Program-made: the position numbers and the translations under genes
Shown: in pieces, positions 9,266 to 18,658 of the stretch
How positions within the stretch are numbered: position 1 is the stretch's first letter
Layout: each line of letters starts with the position of its first letter
Assembly (NCBI RefSeq): GCF_900155945.1
Contig: NZ_FTMN01000005.1
Span: 248,001-312,000 of the forward strand
Source: Marinobacterium stanieri
GTDB taxonomy: Bacteria > Pseudomonadota > Gammaproteobacteria > Pseudomonadales > Balneatricaceae
Length of the DNA: 64,000 bases
Direction: 5' to 3'
The notes under the pieces: model-generated
What the model was told of the DNA's origin: nothing
What the model saw: only the letters and a program-made list of their open reading frames with translations
Database searches by the model: none

Positions 9266-9967
9266 ATGATGCACGAAAACCGGGATGCAAACCCCTTCCA
9301 ACATGAAACGCTTGCCTTGATCGAGCGGCTGGTTCCCCTCAGTGGCTCAGCATTCTTTCTGGTGAACCCGGATATGCAGCATAGCGGGGCGTTGCTCTAT
9401 AATCTCGCGCCCACAGCCGAACGTGAATACCGCACCGAGTTTGGTGCGCTGGACCCCCTCAATCCCGAGCGCTTTGCCGACAGCGATGAAACCGTGGTGA
9501 CGCTGGATTCACGTATCGCGCCTCACTTTCTGCGTCAGACGCTCTACTACCAAAACTTTATGGTCCCCCATAATCATCGTTATGTGGCCGACATGTTCTT
9601 TCGCCGTGATGGTCGCATTATTGCCGGCCTGACCATTCTGCGGGAGGAGTCCATGGGAAACTTTCGCGCGGATGAACTGGCGTTGCTGCGCAAGGTGCAG
9701 CCCTTTATCGAGTTCTCGCTGAATCAAACCTACCTGCCGCAGCGAGACCGTGAACGTGAGGGGATTGGCAGCAAATATGATCTGACCGAGCGTGAGCTGG
9801 ATGTGCTGGAGTGTGTGCTACGCGGTAATACCAACAAGGATATTGCCATTCAGCTTTCTCTGGGTCTGGCCACGGTCAAAACCCACCTGCACCATATCTT
9901 CAGGAAAACCGATGTGAGAGTTCGCAGCGAGCTGGTCGCCAAGGTGATGGCGGACCTCAACCGCTGA
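9266..9967 (+). CDS. LuxR-family transcriptional regulator
   Basis: A 233-residue regulator with a C-terminal LuxR-type helix-turn-helix (about residues 168-232; LTERELDVLECVLRG, then NKDIAIQLSLGLATVKTHL). The N-terminal 150 residues form no domain I can name and have no phosphoacceptor-type receiver motif, so it is probably a one-component sensor. The ATG pair at 9266/9269 is preferred to a TTG at 9239, although the ribosome site is weak. It stands between the folD terminator and the phospholyase/kinase pair on the same strand, so it may control that pair. That is inference from position only. Confidence 0.75.
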   Translation: MMHENRDANPFQHETLALIERLVPLSGSAFFLVNPDMQHSGALLYNLAPTAEREYRTEFGALDPLNPERFADSDETVVTLDSRIAPHFLRQTLYYQNFMVPHNHRYVADMFFRRDGRIIAGLTILREESMGNFRADELALLRKVQPFIEFSLNQTYLPQRDREREGIGSKYDLTERELDVLECVLRGNTNKDIAIQLSLGLATVKTHLHHIFRKTDVRVRSELVAKVMADLNR

Positions 9968-10063
9968 ACTCAACCCTTTGATGGATGCCGCCAGCGGCCC
10001 TCAGCCCGAATACTGATGCCTGATTTCAGTCGTCCGTTTTGAGCAGAGGAGGTACCGAACACC

Positions 10064-11365
10064 ATGGCTGACCATCAGGATCTTCTGGCCCGGCGCTACC
10101 GCGTTATGGGCCATCATTCTCCACTGTTTTATGACAAGCCGCTGCAACTGGTGCGCGGTGAAGGTGTCTGGCTGTGGGACGCCGAAGGCAAGCGTTACCT
10201 GGATGTGTATAACAATGTGCCGCACGTGGGGCACTGTAACCCCCGCGTGGTTGAAGCGCTGAGCCGTCAGGCTTCCACACTCAACATCCACACCCGCTAC
10301 CTGCACAACAACATCGTCGATTATCTGGAGCGTCTGACCGGCACCTTCAATCCGGGGCTGGAGATGGCGATGCTGACCTGCACCGGCAGCGAGGCCAACG
10401 AGCTGGCGCTGCGCATGGCGCGTTTCTGCACCGGTGGCCAGGGCATTATCGTCACCGACTTCGCTTATCACGGTAACACCGAAGCGGTGGCAGAGATCGG
10501 TACCGGTTTCATGCCGGAAGCGCGAACCACCAGGCGTGTTAAATCCTTCCCGATCCCCGACTCCTATCGTCCGTTGGATGGCTTGGCCGGTGAGGCTTTG
10601 GCCGATGCCTATGCCGACCGGGTACAGCAGGCAATTGATGAGTTTCATGCCGAGGGGATCAAGGTCGCCGGTATTCTGGTGTGCCCGGACTTTGCCAATG
10701 AAGGTTTGCTCAATGTGCCGACCGGTTTCCTGGAAAAGGCGGTGGCAAAAGTTCGCCAAGCAGGTGGTGTGTTCATTGCTGATGAAGTGCAGGCGGGCTT
10801 TGGCCGCAGTGGCAAGCACTTCTGGGCGCACCAGTGGTATGACGTCACGCCTGATATCGTGACGCTGGGCAAGCCCATGGGCAACGGTCATCCGCTGGCT
10901 GGTGTGGTGGCACGGCCTGACATGATTGAGGCCTTCAGCAAGGAGGCGATGTACTTCAACACCTTCGGTGGTACCCCGGTGTCCTGTGCCGTGGGCATGG
11001 CGGTACTGGATGCACTGGAGGAAGACAATCTCATGCAGAATGCGATCACCACGGGGGCCTATGTCACCGAGGGCCTGCGCAAGCTGCAGCAAAAGCATGA
11101 GCTGATCGGCGATGTGCGTGACCTGGGCCTGTTCTTTGGTGTAGAGCTGGTAACGGACCGCCACTCCAGGGCACCTGCCAAAGTCATGGCGCGCAGGGTG
11201 ATCAACCTGATGCGCGATCAGGGCGTGCTGATCAGCACCATCGGTGTGCATGACGCAATTCTCAAGCTGCGCCCGCCCATGCCGTTTCAGATCGAGCACG
11301 CCGATATCCTGCTGCACACGCTGGACACTGTGCTGACTCAGGTTGCTGTTAAGGAGGTGGTGTGA
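10064..11365 (+). CDS. Class III PLP enzyme, probable amino-alcohol-phosphate phospholyase
   Basis: A 433-residue fold-type I class III aminotransferase-family protein. The PLP lysine is Lys270 in VTLGKPMGNG. The segment YNNVPHVGHCNP near residue 48 and TRYLHNNIVDY near 84 resemble ethanolamine-phosphate phospholyase (ETNPPL/AGXT2L1) rather than ordinary transaminases. That enzyme converts phosphoethanolamine to acetaldehyde, ammonia and phosphate. The gene overlaps a kinase-like gene (TGATG), which would supply the phosphorylated substrate. A strong GAGGAGG site lies about 12 bases before the ATG. A second, clearly related copy lies at 61214-62548 beside the ethanolamine genes. Substrates such as 1-aminopropan-2-ol phosphate are equally possible. 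Confidence 0.72.
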   Translation: MADHQDLLARRYRVMGHHSPLFYDKPLQLVRGEGVWLWDAEGKRYLDVYNNVPHVGHCNPRVVEALSRQASTLNIHTRYLHNNIVDYLERLTGTFNPGLEMAMLTCTGSEANELALRMARFCTGGQGIIVTDFAYHGNTEAVAEIGTGFMPEARTTRRVKSFPIPDSYRPLDGLAGEALADAYADRVQQAIDEFHAEGIKVAGILVCPDFANEGLLNVPTGFLEKAVAKVRQAGGVFIADEVQAGFGRSGKHFWAHQWYDVTPDIVTLGKPMGNGHPLAGVVARPDMIEAFSKEAMYFNTFGGTPVSCAVGMAVLDALEEDNLMQNAITTGAYVTEGLRKLQQKHELIGDVRDLGLFFGVELVTDRHSRAPAKVMARRVINLMRDQGVLISTIGVHDAILKLRPPMPFQIEHADILLHTLDTVLTQVAVKEVV

Positions 11366-12390
11366 TGTCTTTTGATTCTCTGACCCCGGAACAGCAAATT
11401 GCACATCTGGAGGAACTGGCGAAAAAGTCACTGCGACACTGGGATCTGCAGGGCAGTGAGCTGGCGCTGGTGAAGTACCGCGAGAACGCGGTATACAAGG
11501 TGACGGCTCCGGACGGGGTGCGTTACGCCCTGCGTATTCACCGCCATGGCTATCATTCCGATGCTTCCCTGCGCTCTGAGCTGGTGTGGATGTCGGCGCT
11601 GAACGAGAGTGGCATTGCCGTACCTCAGGTGCTGCCGGCCACCGATGGGCGTCTGCTGGTCTCTGAAACCACCACTGCCATGGTTGAGCCGCGCAAGATC
11701 GATCTCTTTGCCTGGATCGATGGTGAGCCTCTGGGTACCGACAGTGAAGGGCTTGGGGACAATGCGGACCGCGTCACCGAACTCTATACCGACCTGGGAC
11801 GCTCGGCCGCCGAGTTGCACAACCAGTCCAGCCAATGGGAGCTGCCTGAAGGCTTTGAGCGCCACGCCTGGGATCACGACGGCCTGGTGGGTGAACAGCC
11901 CTTCTGGGGGCGCTTCTGGGAGCTGGAGCTGCTGGATGCATCCCAGCGAACGCTGATGGAGCAGATACGTGACCGCATCAGTGATGAACTGTCCCGTTAT
12001 GACCGTTCAGCCCAGAATTACAGTCTGATTCATGCCGACTTTGTGCCTGAAAACCTGATGGTGGATCAAGACGCCCTGCGCCTGATCGACTTCGACGATG
12101 CCGGCTTTGGCTGGCACCTGTTTGAGCTGGCCACAGCGCTCTACTTCATTCAGGAAGAGCCCTACTACCCTGCGGCCCGGCAGGCACTGATCGACGGCTA
12201 CCGTCAGCAGCGCCCGTTGTCTGATGAGGATCTGGAGCATCTGGAACTGTTTCTGGCGGCGCGTGGTTGCACCTATCTGGGCTGGATTCGCAGCCGTCAG
12301 GAAACCGATACCGCCCGTGAGCTGGCGCCGGATTTGATTCGTCGTGCCTGCAGGCAGGCGGAGCGCTACCTGGCATCCTGCGACGAATGA
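11365..12390 (+). CDS. Aminoglycoside phosphotransferase/choline-kinase-like protein, probable amino-alcohol kinase
   Basis: A 341-residue APH-superfamily kinase. The catalytic motif HADFVPENLMVD (about residues 223-234) and the metal-binding IDFDDAGF (about 239) are present. The start ATG at 11365 shares bases with the phospholyase stop and follows AAGGAGG at 11351-11357. I infer that it phosphorylates a small amino alcohol for the preceding phospholyase. The family also contains homoserine and choline kinases, so the substrate is open. The paired paralogue at 60210-61196 has the opposite gene order relative to its phospholyase. Confidence 0.7.
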   Translation: MSFDSLTPEQQIAHLEELAKKSLRHWDLQGSELALVKYRENAVYKVTAPDGVRYALRIHRHGYHSDASLRSELVWMSALNESGIAVPQVLPATDGRLLVSETTTAMVEPRKIDLFAWIDGEPLGTDSEGLGDNADRVTELYTDLGRSAAELHNQSSQWELPEGFERHAWDHDGLVGEQPFWGRFWELELLDASQRTLMEQIRDRISDELSRYDRSAQNYSLIHADFVPENLMVDQDALRLIDFDDAGFGWHLFELATALYFIQEEPYYPAARQALIDGYRQQRPLSDEDLEHLELFLAARGCTYLGWIRSRQETDTARELAPDLIRRACRQAERYLASCDE

Positions 12391-12405
12391 CCGGTAAGCG
12401 GGCAT

Positions 12406-12440
12406 AAAAAAGGCTCCGCCCCTTGTTAAAGGGGGGAGCC
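12406..12440 (-). terminator. Terminator of the leftward aldehyde dehydrogenase gene
   Basis: GGCTCC-G-CCCCTT (12412-12424) pairs with AAGGGG-GGAGCC (12429-12440). On the minus strand the stem is followed by a run of six T, so it ends the transcript of the aldehyde dehydrogenase converging on the kinase gene. Confidence 0.7.
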
Positions 12441-12481
12441 AAGAGCAACATCTCCATAGCAGAGAAGTTAGGGGTGAGGGG

Positions 12482-13903
12482 TTACTTGGGCGCGTTGATG
12501 ACCTGCAGCTGGGTATATTCCAGCAGTCCTTCCAGACCGAATTCCACGCCAACGCCGGACAGTTTGCAGCCGCCAAAAGGAATATGGGGCAGCACTTCTG
12601 CATGGTTGTTGATCCAGGCTGTGCCGCACTCCAACTGGCGAGCGATCTGCCCCGCCTGTTCGGTGTCTGAGCCCCAGACCGAGCCGCCCAGACCCACGCT
12701 GCAGTCGTTGGCCAATGCGATGGCCTGTTCCACATCCTGGTAGGCAATCACCGGCAGTACCGGGCCGAACTGTTCCTCGTCGACCAGGCGGGTACCGTTG
12801 CACACATCGGCAACAATGGTGGGTGGGTAAAAATAGCCTTTGTCCGCTGACGGGCTGCCGCCACAGAGGATACGTGCACCCTGGTTGCGGGCATCGTCCA
12901 CCAGTTCGATCACCTGACGGTACTGGTTGGCGTTTTGAACGGGGCCAAAGGTGGTGGTGTCATCAAGGCCGTTGCCGACAACCTGCTGCTCGGCAAGCGT
13001 GGCCAGCTTCTGGCACACCGCCTCGTACTGGCTTTCGTGTACATAGAGTCGCTTCAGTGCCGCGCAAGTCTGACCCATGTTGATGAAGGCGCTGTTGAAC
13101 AGACCTTCAGCGATGGCATCAACGTCGGAGCCGGGCAGCACGATGGCTGCGTCGTTGCCACCGAGTTCCAGTGTAAGACGTTTCAGTGTAGTGGCCGAGT
13201 TGACCAGGATACGCTGACCGGTTGGCGTCGAGCCCGTAAAAATGACCTTGTTGATATCGGCATGACCGCTGATGGCACTGCCGATCTCGGCTTCGCCCAG
13301 CACACTGTTGATTACGCCGGCAGGTAACACCTCATTCATGATCTCTACAAGACGCAGGGTATTCAGCGGTGTCATGCCCGAGGGTTTGCAGATCACGGTA
13401 TTGCCGGTCCGCAGGGCTGGCATGATGTGCCAGATGGCGATCATCAGAGGCCAATTCCAGGGTGTGATAGACGCCACGACACCCAGCGGTTTGCGGTGGC
13501 CGATTACACGTTTGCTGTCGCTGTCTTCGAATACCTGTTCCGGAATCTCCAGGTCGGCGTTATAGCGCGTCCAGCCTGCCGCCGCACCCACTTCCATCTG
13601 CGCAAGTGCCAGGGGTTTGCCCTGTTCCTGCACGATGATACGGGCCAGTTCGTCGGCGTTGGCTTCGAGGCGGTCAGCAATTTGATGCAGCAAGCGGCTG
13701 CGCTCGGCGTCCGGGGTGTCACGCCATGCCGGGTAGGCGGCACGGGCGGCCGCGACGGCCTGATCCAGCTGGTCAACGCTGGCCATATTGCATTGGCAGA
13801 TGGCGTCTTCGGTGGCCGGGTTGATCACCGAAAATGCCTCGCCATCCCCCGTCACCTGGATGCCATTAATAAGCATGGAGTTTGTCATTGTCATGGAGTG
13901 CAT
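12482..13903 (-). CDS. NAD(P)-dependent aldehyde dehydrogenase
   Basis: A 473-residue ALDH-superfamily enzyme. Family motifs are ITPWNWPL (about residue 138), LELGGND (general-base Glu, about 240), NMGQTC (catalytic Cys, about 275) and EQFGPVLPV (about 370). It converges on the phospholyase/kinase pair and could oxidise the acetaldehyde or propionaldehyde they are predicted to release. It is read towards the porin-side genes' downstream end and has its own terminator. The ATG at 13903 has only a weak ribosome site; in-frame ATGs at 13894, 13888 and 13876 are alternatives. Confidence 0.8.
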   Translation of the reverse strand: MHSMTMTNSMLINGIQVTGDGEAFSVINPATEDAICQCNMASVDQLDQAVAAARAAYPAWRDTPDAERSRLLHQIADRLEANADELARIIVQEQGKPLALAQMEVGAAAGWTRYNADLEIPEQVFEDSDSKRVIGHRKPLGVVASITPWNWPLMIAIWHIMPALRTGNTVICKPSGMTPLNTLRLVEIMNEVLPAGVINSVLGEAEIGSAISGHADINKVIFTGSTPTGQRILVNSATTLKRLTLELGGNDAAIVLPGSDVDAIAEGLFNSAFINMGQTCAALKRLYVHESQYEAVCQKLATLAEQQVVGNGLDDTTTFGPVQNANQYRQVIELVDDARNQGARILCGGSPSADKGYFYPPTIVADVCNGTRLVDEEQFGPVLPVIAYQDVEQAIALANDCSVGLGGSVWGSDTEQAGQIARQLECGTAWINNHAEVLPHIPFGGCKLSGVGVEFGLEGLLEYTQLQVINAPK

Positions 13904-13990
13904 AGCTCTGAAATAAGACAGGAGCCCGGTAGGCTCCTGTTACAACCTTGGAAAAATGAGGCGCTTAGCAGATAGATTTTCGACAGCCTG

Positions 13991-15316
13991 TTAGAACGGA
14001 ACGATCGCGATGACCTGTCCGTAGACATTGGTGTCGTCGCCACCGATCTGAGTGCCGTTGCTGCTGTCCGGCGTGTAGAAGCCAACCAGCGGGCTGATGA
14101 TCAGGTTCGGAGTGACCACCCATTCCGCGTACAGGTCGATTTCCTGACCGTCCATGGCACCGCCAGCGGTGTCGCTGAAGTCAAAGAACAGCGCGCCCAG
14201 GCTCAGCATTTCGGTCGGTGAGGCTTTTACGCCCACGTGATGTACATCGGTACCGGAGTTGAACGGGCCGGCATAGTTGGCCGCCACTTCACCCTGGAAC
14301 CAGGTGCCGTAGCCACGGTTGAAACCGAAGAACAGCGGGTCGAAGCCTTCGTCAAAGGAGGCGTAACGGTAGTTCACGCTCGGTGACCAGGGCACGTCAG
14401 CGAAGGTCCAGCCGGCTTCCATGTACCAGGCATCGGCATCCGGTGCAGAGTTATCGCCCTGATCCTGAGTGACGAACTCACCGGACAGGAACAGGTTTTC
14501 AACGCCGGCATTGCCCTGGTAGCGCAGGCTCAGGGTCTGCTGACCGTCACGGTTGGTGTAGCCGTAGTCTTCGTTGACATCCAGGCCTTCAATGAAGGCG
14601 GCACCGAAAGTACCTTCCGGCGTTACGTATTCGGCGTTGATACCGGCCAGCTCGGTCTCGGCCTGGGCACGGTTGTCCGATTCCAGCCAGAACAGGTCGG
14701 CACGCAGCCCTTCCGCACCACCGACACGTACAACTGCGGTACGGTCAAAGGCTTTACGCGCGGCCAGCCAGTAGGCGCCACCGCGGTTCATGTCAGTGCC
14801 GGCCAGTTTATCGATGGCATCACCGAAGTTGAGGGCATCACCATTGATCAGGAAGCCGTCGCCGATGGAAAAGTTCTGACGACCGAAAGAGATGTCCAGA
14901 CCGTCCTGACCCAGCGCCGGGATGAGGCTGCCGGAACGCCAGCCCAGGTAAGCGTCTTCCAGATCGGTTTCAGATTCGTCACCGGAGGTGAAACCGCCGG
15001 CATCACCGTCGCCCCAGGTGGCGGAGCTGATCAGGTTCAGGCCACCGTAAACGCTGGCACCGGACTGATAGGCGTGGCTGCCGGACAGACCGTACTTGAT
15101 GTAGCCTTCGCGCCAGTCGGAACCACCGGCTTCGCTCTTGGCACCCAGGTTGTAGTTTTCTTCACTGGTGAATACACCGAATACCGCTTCGATATCCAGA
15201 TTCAGCTCGGAGCCCTTGTCACTGTACAGATTGTACGCAGAGGCTGAGCCTGAGACCGCTGCAATGGCAGAACCAAGCAAGACCGCAGATAGAGATGGTT
15301 TAAAGTTTTTGTTCAT
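13991..15316 (-). CDS. Outer-membrane porin, signal peptide present
   Basis: A 441-residue beta-barrel protein. The ATG at 15316 gives a typical Sec signal (MNKNFKPSLS, then a hydrophobic stretch ending Ser-Ala-Ser-Ala, cleavage about residue 25). The rest alternates short amphipathic strands with Gly/Asp-rich loops and ends in a terminal Phe (IVIVPF-type, here AIVPF), the normal sorting signal for barrel proteins. It resembles alginate-export/carbohydrate-type porins in general layout, but I cannot name the substrate. It lies downstream of tctCBA on the same strand and may pass the same solute through the outer membrane. Confidence 0.75.
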   Translation of the reverse strand: MNKNFKPSLSAVLLGSAIAAVSGSASAYNLYSDKGSELNLDIEAVFGVFTSEENYNLGAKSEAGGSDWREGYIKYGLSGSHAYQSGASVYGGLNLISSATWGDGDAGGFTSGDESETDLEDAYLGWRSGSLIPALGQDGLDISFGRQNFSIGDGFLINGDALNFGDAIDKLAGTDMNRGGAYWLAARKAFDRTAVVRVGGAEGLRADLFWLESDNRAQAETELAGINAEYVTPEGTFGAAFIEGLDVNEDYGYTNRDGQQTLSLRYQGNAGVENLFLSGEFVTQDQGDNSAPDADAWYMEAGWTFADVPWSPSVNYRYASFDEGFDPLFFGFNRGYGTWFQGEVAANYAGPFNSGTDVHHVGVKASPTEMLSLGALFFDFSDTAGGAMDGQEIDLYAEWVVTPNLIISPLVGFYTPDSSNGTQIGGDDTNVYGQVIAIVPF

Positions 15317-15405
15317 CCGATAGATCCTCGGTATTACGGTTTGGGGGTTTATATGCACTGATAGACGGAGTGAAGGGAAACCATCGACAGTACTCAAGGT
15401 ATCTT

Positions 15406-15430
15406 AAAAAGGGGGACCAAAGGATCCCCA
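15406..15430 (-). terminator. Weak terminator-like hairpin between tctA and the porin
   Basis: Read on the minus strand, GGGGA and TCCCC flank an 8-base loop and are followed by CTTTTT. The stem is short, so termination may be partial and the porin may be partly read from tctA. Confidence 0.35.
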
Positions 15431-15539
15431 ACAACCAAAGGGTGATTAGAGCTTAGTGAGGCCTTTGGCTAACCGTTGCAGGGCCAAACTCTGCCCTGTG
15501 AGGCGTGCGGGTACTGTTTGATGACCTGCACACCCGTGT

Positions 15540-17018
15540 TCATACCTTGCGCTGGCGCAGCTGACTCCAGGCGAAGACGCCGATGGACACCAGGATCATA
15601 ATGAATAGCACCAAGCTGACCGGTCGCTGCAGAAAGATGGTCAGGTCGCCGCCGGCAACGCCCAGTGCCTGCTGGGTACGGGTGAGGAACAACGGCCCCA
15701 GTACCAGTCCCAGAATAATCGGCACGGCCGGAATCTGGTTGCGTCTCAGGACATAGCCAAAGATGGCAAACCCCAGGGCGATCAGGCAGTCGGAGAACTG
15801 GTAGTTCTGGCTGTAACTGCCGATGAAACCCAGCACCAGGATGAAAGCACCAATAAAGCGGCCGCGTACACGCGTCAGATTAACGATCCATTTAGTGGCA
15901 AAGGTGAGGTAGGTGAATACCACCACATTCATCAGCAGCAGGGAGATGTACAGGCCGGAGATGAATTCCGGACGCTCCACAAACAGGGTGGGGCCGGGAA
16001 CATAGTTATGCACCATGAAGACGGCCAGCAGCATCGCCATCAGCGCATCTGCCGGAATACCAAACGCCAGCAGAGGTACCATCACGGAGGCGGTTACGGC
16101 GTTGTTGGAGGTCTCGGAGGCGATCAATCCTTCCGGGTTGCCGTCACCAAATTTTTCCGGGGTTTTGGAGAACTTCTGCGCAAGGGTGTAGGAGAAGAAC
16201 TGTGAGCCGAACTCACCGACCCCCGGCAGCAGGCCCATCACCACGCCCAGCGCGGCAGAGCGCAGCACCGTCATCTTGTGTTTGAGCAGATCGATCACGC
16301 CGGAGAAGAATCCGCTGCCGGTCAGTTCGGTTTTTTGCGCATCGTTGCCACGCTGGGACAGGAGTACAAACGCCTGTGACATGGCAAACAGGCCAATTAC
16401 GGCCGGTACCAGCGGAATACCGGAATAGAGCCAGCTCTGGCCAAAGGTGTATACCTGGGTGCTGTAGGACAGATCCAGCCCGACGGTGCCCAGGAAGATT
16501 CCCAGCCCCAGCATCATGGCGGCTTCCACCACATGCTTGCGGTGGGCGAGGACGACAAAGATCATGCCCAGGGCTGCCAGCATGGCGAACTCGGCGGAGC
16601 CGAACTTGCGCGCAATCTGGGACAGCGTGGGCGCCAGCATCACCAGCGAGAAGACGCTGATCAAACCGCCCACGAACGAGGAGGTGTAGGCGATGGACAG
16701 GGCGCGACGGGCTTCCCCGCGTTTGGCCATGGGGTAACCATCGTAGGTGGTTAACACCGCCACGGGGGTCCCGGGCGTATTCATCAAAATGGCTGGTATG
16801 GCCCCGCCGTACCAGGCGCCGCCGTAGACACCGAGCAGCAGGGATACACCGGGCAGGGGTTCCATGGCGAAGGTGATCGGCAGCAGAATCGCCATCACGC
16901 CGGCGGGCTCAAGCCCCGGAATGGAACCGATGGTGACGCCAATCAGGGCACCGATCACGATGGCCATGATGACGTCCAGCGTGGCCACTTCGTTAAGGCC
17001 TAATAGAATTGCATCCAT
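15540..17018 (-). CDS. tctA: Tripartite tricarboxylate transporter permease, large subunit
   Basis: A 492-residue TctA-family membrane protein with about 11-12 predicted hydrophobic segments. The family signature near the N-terminus is visible (GALIGVTIGSIPGL, about residues 23-36), as is the mirrored motif MGLLPGVGEFGSQFFSY (about 258). TctA forms the conducting subunit of TctABC secondary transporters, which use a periplasmic binding protein. It is the last gene of tctC-tctB-tctA, 14 bases after tctB. The substrate (a tricarboxylate or another carboxylate) cannot be told from sequence. Confidence 0.9.
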   Translation of the reverse strand: MDAILLGLNEVATLDVIMAIVIGALIGVTIGSIPGLEPAGVMAILLPITFAMEPLPGVSLLLGVYGGAWYGGAIPAILMNTPGTPVAVLTTYDGYPMAKRGEARRALSIAYTSSFVGGLISVFSLVMLAPTLSQIARKFGSAEFAMLAALGMIFVVLAHRKHVVEAAMMLGLGIFLGTVGLDLSYSTQVYTFGQSWLYSGIPLVPAVIGLFAMSQAFVLLSQRGNDAQKTELTGSGFFSGVIDLLKHKMTVLRSAALGVVMGLLPGVGEFGSQFFSYTLAQKFSKTPEKFGDGNPEGLIASETSNNAVTASVMVPLLAFGIPADALMAMLLAVFMVHNYVPGPTLFVERPEFISGLYISLLLMNVVVFTYLTFATKWIVNLTRVRGRFIGAFILVLGFIGSYSQNYQFSDCLIALGFAIFGYVLRRNQIPAVPIILGLVLGPLFLTRTQQALGVAGGDLTIFLQRPVSLVLFIMILVSIGVFAWSQLRQRKV

Positions 17019-17032
17019 GGTTATCGAATCTC

Positions 17033-17578
17033 TTAAAGGTAACTGTTGGCGAAATCAGCCATCGTGTCCGGCAGTAACGAGTACAGCCATACGTCCGGCA
17101 GCCACACGGATACCGCAACGCGAAAAATCAGCACCAGTACGATCAGCGTACCGATGGTGGCGAACAGCCAGGTACGGTTCATCAGCCGCGACAGCCACAG
17201 CAGCACCGTGACGAAAATGAACGTCGCGGGTACAAAGCCGATCAAGGACAGTGAGTGGATATAGATGTAAAACAGCACCGATGAGATTAGCGCTGTCCGG
17301 TAGCTGCCCAGGAGTTCAACCAGCGTTTCCAGCGGGTTCTGCTGGAACACGCGGGAACGCCAGCGATTGCCATGATCACGTGTCATCTGGAACACGCGAT
17401 AGGCAGAAAAAATGGCCATAATGCCAAGGCCCAGCAGAGCGCCCATCATGGGCTGTGTGTACCATCCACGTTTGGTCTCGACCCAGGCCGCCTGATCTGG
17501 AATCAGGATCAAGAGCACCACGGATATGATGAGCAGAAGCCAGTAAATGTCGGCTTTGACTTGGGGTTCGTTGGACAC
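17033..17578 (-). CDS. tctB: Tripartite tricarboxylate transporter, small membrane subunit
   Basis: A TctB-family protein of about 181 residues with four hydrophobic segments, which pairs with TctA in the inner membrane. I prefer a GTG at 17578 (VSNEPQVKADIYW) because it puts the first membrane helix at the usual distance from the start and follows an AAAGAG stretch. An ATG at 17620 would add 14 residues and cannot be excluded. It stands between tctC and tctA. Confidence 0.82.
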   Translation of the reverse strand: MSNEPQVKADIYWLLLIISVVLLILIPDQAAWVETKRGWYTQPMMGALLGLGIMAIFSAYRVFQMTRDHGNRWRSRVFQQNPLETLVELLGSYRTALISSVLFYIYIHSLSLIGFVPATFIFVTVLLWLSRLMNRTWLFATIGTLIVLVLIFRVAVSVWLPDVWLYSLLPDTMADFANSYL

Positions 17579-17670
17579 GGTGAACGCTCTTTCAGGGTTA
17601 ATCAAACTAGTCCTAGTCACTTCAAGGTAGCCCAGCGGCCCTAGTAAGGAGAGCCGCCGGGCGACAGGAC

Positions 17671-18618
17671 TTACTTGTTCATGAACTCAAGCAGCTGCTT
17701 GGAGCTTTCAAAATCGTTGGCAACGACTTCTTTGGCAGCATCGCCTTCGATCCAGTAAATACCGGCACCTGTTGTCGCACTCAGGTCCTGCACCTTGTCG
17801 GACTTGAGGGCCGCCTGGGCAATTTCTGCAAGCTTGGCTTTAACCTCATCAGACGTACCTTTTTTAACGAACAGGCCGTTCCAGGTGGTCTGGGTGATGC
17901 CGGTCTGCTCAGCCAGCGTCGGAATTTCCGGCGCGATGGACAGGCGGTCACGGGTGATGGAGGTCAGCAGCTTCACTTCGCCGGACTTCAGGCAGGACAG
18001 GATCAGCTGAGTAGTGGTGTTGATGATGTCGGCATCGCCGGTTGCCAGCGTGGCACAGTTGTTCACGTCAAAGGCGGAATCGGATGCGATCTTGATGCCT
18101 TCCATTTCAGCCGCTTTGAACGTGATAGCGGTCGGCAGTGCCTGGTAGCCGAAGTGGCCCAGAGACACATCGTTTTTCTGGGAGTAGTCAGCCAGTTCCT
18201 GCAGGTTGTTGTAGGGTGCGTCGGCTTTGGTGGCCAGCACGAACGGGTAATCCAGGAAGATGCCGACCGGCTCAAAGGTATCCGCGCTGTACGGTGCATT
18301 ACCGGAGTGGATATGGGTGGTCAGAATATCCGCGACAAATGAGCCAACGGTCTGGCCATCAGGACGTGCCTGGGATACATCCAGTGCACCCACGATACCG
18401 CCACCGCCGGGCTTGTTGATAACAGACGCTGGCGTACCGGTTACGTCGGTCATCTCTTCGGCAATCATGCGGGTGATGATGTCTTCCAGGTCACCTGGAG
18501 GCCAGGGGACGATGAATTTAACCGGGCGCTCAGGGTACTCCGCCACGGCGGTGGCGCTGAACATCAGGGGTGAGACGGCCAGTGTAGCGATGGACAGAAG
18601 TTTTGTTAGTTTTTTCAT
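17671..18618 (-). CDS. tctC: Tripartite tricarboxylate transporter substrate-binding protein
   Basis: A 315-residue TctC/Bug-family periplasmic protein. The ATG at 18618 (MKKLTKLLS) starts a clear signal peptide, cleaved near Ala26 (TAVAEYPERPV). The family features YPERPVKFIVPWPPGD and NKPGGGGIVG are present. In the common Bug family the ligand-binding loop reads PxxPGGxxD; here Asp-Leu-Glu-Asp follows PPGD. The ligand is not predictable. It is the first gene of the tct operon, 40 bases after the UspA gene. Confidence 0.88.
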   Translation of the reverse strand: MKKLTKLLSIATLAVSPLMFSATAVAEYPERPVKFIVPWPPGDLEDIITRMIAEEMTDVTGTPASVINKPGGGGIVGALDVSQARPDGQTVGSFVADILTTHIHSGNAPYSADTFEPVGIFLDYPFVLATKADAPYNNLQELADYSQKNDVSLGHFGYQALPTAITFKAAEMEGIKIASDSAFDVNNCATLATGDADIINTTTQLILSCLKSGEVKLLTSITRDRLSIAPEIPTLAEQTGITQTTWNGLFVKKGTSDEVKAKLAEIAQAALKSDKVQDLSATTGAGIYWIEGDAAKEVVANDFESSKQLLEFMNK

Positions 18619-18658
18619 GGTTTCCCTCGTATTTGGCAAGGTTCTCTAATCCACCTGC